The notes under the pieces: generated by a model | What the model was told of the DNA's origin: nothing | The model's input: the letters and a program-made list of their open reading frames with translations, nothing else | Database searches by the model: none | Source: Chromatiales bacterium | GTDB lineage: Bacteria > Pseudomonadota > Gammaproteobacteria > Thiohalospirales > Thiohalospiraceae | Reading direction: 5' to 3' | Assembly (NCBI GenBank): GCA_026984715.1 | Contig: JALSRO010000472.1 | Coordinates: forward strand, 1 to 6,256 | Length of the DNA stretch: 6,256 bases | Shown: positions 4,424-6,256 of the stretch, one piece after another | Layout: every line of letters starts with the position of its first letter | Numbering within the stretch: the stretch's first letter is position 1 | Translations under genes and position numbers: made by a program

Positions 4424-6256
4424 GTGGAACGTTTACAAAGGATAACAATAACCGGGTTGGCGGCGCTGCTGGTTTCGTCGCTGTGTCAGACTGTACATGC
4501 CGAGGGTTCCGCGCAGGCGGGTCTGAACCAGAAGTTGAGGGATTTCGAGCAGAGCCAGCAGTACCTCTACGTCGATATCGTACAGGCCGGTGAGGTCATC
4601 AATGTCTCCCTGTGTGGTGATACTCAAACGGATGCGCTGTCGATAGAGATACTGGATCCGGCGAATGTCTCTGTGGCCACGACCACATTGAGTGGAGGCA
4701 ATGTGAGCTGCAGTGCCGATCCCTTCGATGCCGCTGCCCTTGCCAATCCGTACAAATACGCCACCACACAAGCCGGAACCTACAAGATAAAACTGGAGAA
4801 CACGACACAGTCGGCGAGAACCTCCAGTATGTTCTCCCGTTACGATATTTCGGTGACGCCAGACACCGCCACCAGTCCGGATCCCGCTGTGGCGGCTGGG
4901 CGGTTGTGGGCCAGACAATGGGAGTTCAGCGCCGGGGGTTTTTCCCAGGCTGATGCGACAGATGCGGACTTTTTCATCCTGGTTCCAGGCGGCAGGCCGA
5001 CTACCGACTATGTGTGGAAGCTGGATCTGAATCAGCTGGCCGGCTTTGGTTACGAGATCCTGGCAAATGATGTCGGGCTGGATGCTCCCTACTCCGGCTA
5101 TAGCGTGCCGAACAGTGCCACTCCGGCACCGGCGGTAACCCCCAAGTTCCCGGTCTATCTGGGATATCCGGTGGTCGCCGACCCGCGCCCCACCAATCCT
5201 CCGGTGATCTCCAATCTCCGCTTTATCGACGATGCAGGGGTGGACAACTCCATCTCCCCCTCTGTCACACCCGGAACGCAGGACAGCGGGGTCTTCGAAT
5301 TCGATTCGGATGTCAACGGTACCTACGCCATCACCATCGACACCAGCGGGGATGGCCAGTTCGGTGCCGGTGATGTGTTGCTGCTGGGTAACGCTGTTGC
5401 GGGAACCAATCAGATCAGCTGGGATGGCAAGGATGCTGCCGGGAACACAGTTTCAACCGGGACGTATGGCGCCCAGGTGACTGTCCGCCTGGGTGAGTAT
5501 CACTTTGTCGCCTCGGATGTGGAGACCAGCGGTGGTGGTGTCAATAACGGTTTCACCATCTTCCTGGCCAATAGTGATGGCAGCACTGGGGATACCCGTG
5601 TGTATTGGGACGACTCCACCTATCTGGGCGGTACCACGACCCTTCCCGGCGGTGCGCTCTCCTCGACCCCGGCGGGCAAACATACATGGGGTGATTTCAC
5701 ATCATCGAGGCTTGGGAATAATGCATTTGTCGATACCTATGTCTATGGCCTTACCTCCAGTGGAACCACTGTGGTAACGGTTGCTGCCGACGACACACCC
5801 ATGACCGGCGTCGATGGCAGTGTCACCATTACGCCAACGGCTGCGCCGGGCGATACTCTGACCATCACCGTAACCGATGCCGATCTCGATATAAATACAG
5901 GTGTTGCCGAGACGGTTGTGGTGCAGCTGGTAAACGGGAGCACCAGTGAGGTGGAACAGGTCTCTCTCACGGAGACCGGGGTCAACACCGGTGTCTTCAC
6001 CGGCACGCTGGCTACCCAGCCGGGTAGTGGTGCCGGCACTAACAACGATGGCACCATGAATACAAGTTCCGGCGATATTCTGACCGTAACCTACGAGGAT
6101 CAGCTCGATGCGGCAGGTAACGCTGTCTCCCGCACGGCCCAAAGTAACGTTTCACCGGATTCGGATGGTGACGGCATCCTGGACGCGGTGGATCTCGACG
6201 ACGACAACGACGGCATTCCCGATGTGAAGGAGGGGCCTGCCGGCACGGATACCGAT
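4424..6256 (+). CDS. Large exported surface protein with FlgD-like Ig segment and thrombospondin type 3-like calcium-binding repeats (3' end outside window)
   Basis: An uninterrupted frame of 611 codons runs to the last base, so the carboxy terminus is missing. The GTG start at 4424 follows GAGAGGGG (4409-4416) with a seven-base spacer, and an in-frame TGA at 4391 excludes a much earlier start. Residues 1-26 are a Sec signal peptide (basic start, hydrophobic 7-20, cleavage after Val-His-Ala26). No lipobox is present, because Leu precedes Cys21. A beta-rich amino-terminal domain (about 40-146) has Cys64 and Cys96, a possible disulfide. A second domain (about 160-260) is unrecognised. Residues about 285-357 resemble the FlgD Ig-like fold (WDGKDAAGN at 333-341). 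Residues about 450-575 form another beta sandwich with an NTGVFTGTL motif. Asp579-Asp600 carry DSDGDG and DLDDDNDG thrombospondin type 3-type calcium loops. It probably acts outside the cell or on its surface; the exact function and anchoring are unknown. It is divergent from the protease operon. Confidence 0.92.
   Translation, partial: MERLQRITITGLAALLVSSLCQTVHAEGSAQAGLNQKLRDFEQSQQYLYVDIVQAGEVINVSLCGDTQTDALSIEILDPANVSVATTTLSGGNVSCSADPFDAAALANPYKYATTQAGTYKIKLENTTQSARTSSMFSRYDISVTPDTATSPDPAVAAGRLWARQWEFSAGGFSQADATDADFFILVPGGRPTTDYVWKLDLNQLAGFGYEILANDVGLDAPYSGYSVPNSATPAPAVTPKFPVYLGYPVVADPRPTNPPVISNLRFIDDAGVDNSISPSVTPGTQDSGVFEFDSDVNGTYAITIDTSGDGQFGAGDVLLLGNAVAGTNQISWDGKDAAGNTVSTGTYGAQVTVRLGEYHFVASDVETSGGGVNNGFTIFLANSDGSTGDTRVYWDDSTYLGGTTTLPGGALSSTPAGKHTWGDFTSSRLGNNAFVDTYVYGLTSSGTTVVTVAADDTPMTGVDGSVTITPTAAPGDTLTITVTDADLDINTGVAETVVVQLVNGSTSEVEQVSLTETGVNTGVFTGTLATQPGSGAGTNNDGTMNTSSGDILTVTYEDQLDAAGNAVSRTAQSNVSPDSDGDGILDAVDLDDDNDGIPDVKEGPAGTDTD

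Noticed and set aside
4083..4448. Minus-strand open frame of 121 codons across the divergent intergenic region
   Set aside because: Its composition is unlike the neighbouring genes, it has no recognisable motif, and it overlaps both candidate promoters and the start of the plus-strand gene.
5702..6142. Minus-strand open frame of 146 codons
   Set aside because: It is a shadow of the plus-strand surface protein frame, which is continuous and has recognisable motifs.

Overview
The window looks like a stretch of a Gram-negative, probably gammaproteobacterial, chromosome. The evidence is a zinc-ribbon thioredoxin of the TrxC type, two lipoproteins with classical Leu-Ala-Gly-Cys lipoboxes, and one Sec-exported surface-type protein. 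Coding density is high, and I see no insertion sequence, phage gene, CRISPR array, tRNA or rRNA. The taxonomic placement is an inference from protein style only.

Minus strand, read from right to left: (1) a large subtilisin-family (S8) lipoprotein protease, about 3991-1400, with an intact catalytic triad, an amino-terminal PPC-like domain and carboxy-terminal beta-sandwich domains; (2) a lipoprotein resembling the PrcB carboxy-terminal domain, 1341-739, in the same direction and probably the same operon; (3) trxC, thioredoxin 2, 563-129, with its own candidate sigma-70 promoter; (4) the first 20 codons of another gene, 62-1, cut off by the window edge.

Plus strand: after a divergent regulatory region of roughly 400 bases, a long exported protein starts with GTG at 4424 and stays open to the last base (611 codons seen). 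It carries a signal peptide, several beta-sandwich modules, an FlgD-like Ig segment and, at the window edge, Asp-rich thrombospondin type 3-like calcium-binding repeats.

The divergent region holds a strong plus-strand sigma-70 promoter match (TTGACT, 17 bases, TATAAA), a weaker extended -10 site for the protease on the other strand, and a leader of about 220 bases before the plus-strand gene that can fold into three hairpins closed by a 10-bp helix.

The most interesting reading is a cell-envelope protease module. An S8 lipoprotein protease is paired with a PrcB-like lipoprotein, reminiscent of the Treponema denticola dentilisin complex (PrcB-PrcA-PrtP) but without a separate PrcA gene here. 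It is transcribed back to back with a calcium-binding surface protein that could be its partner or substrate. The pairing is seen in the sequence; the functional link is inference.
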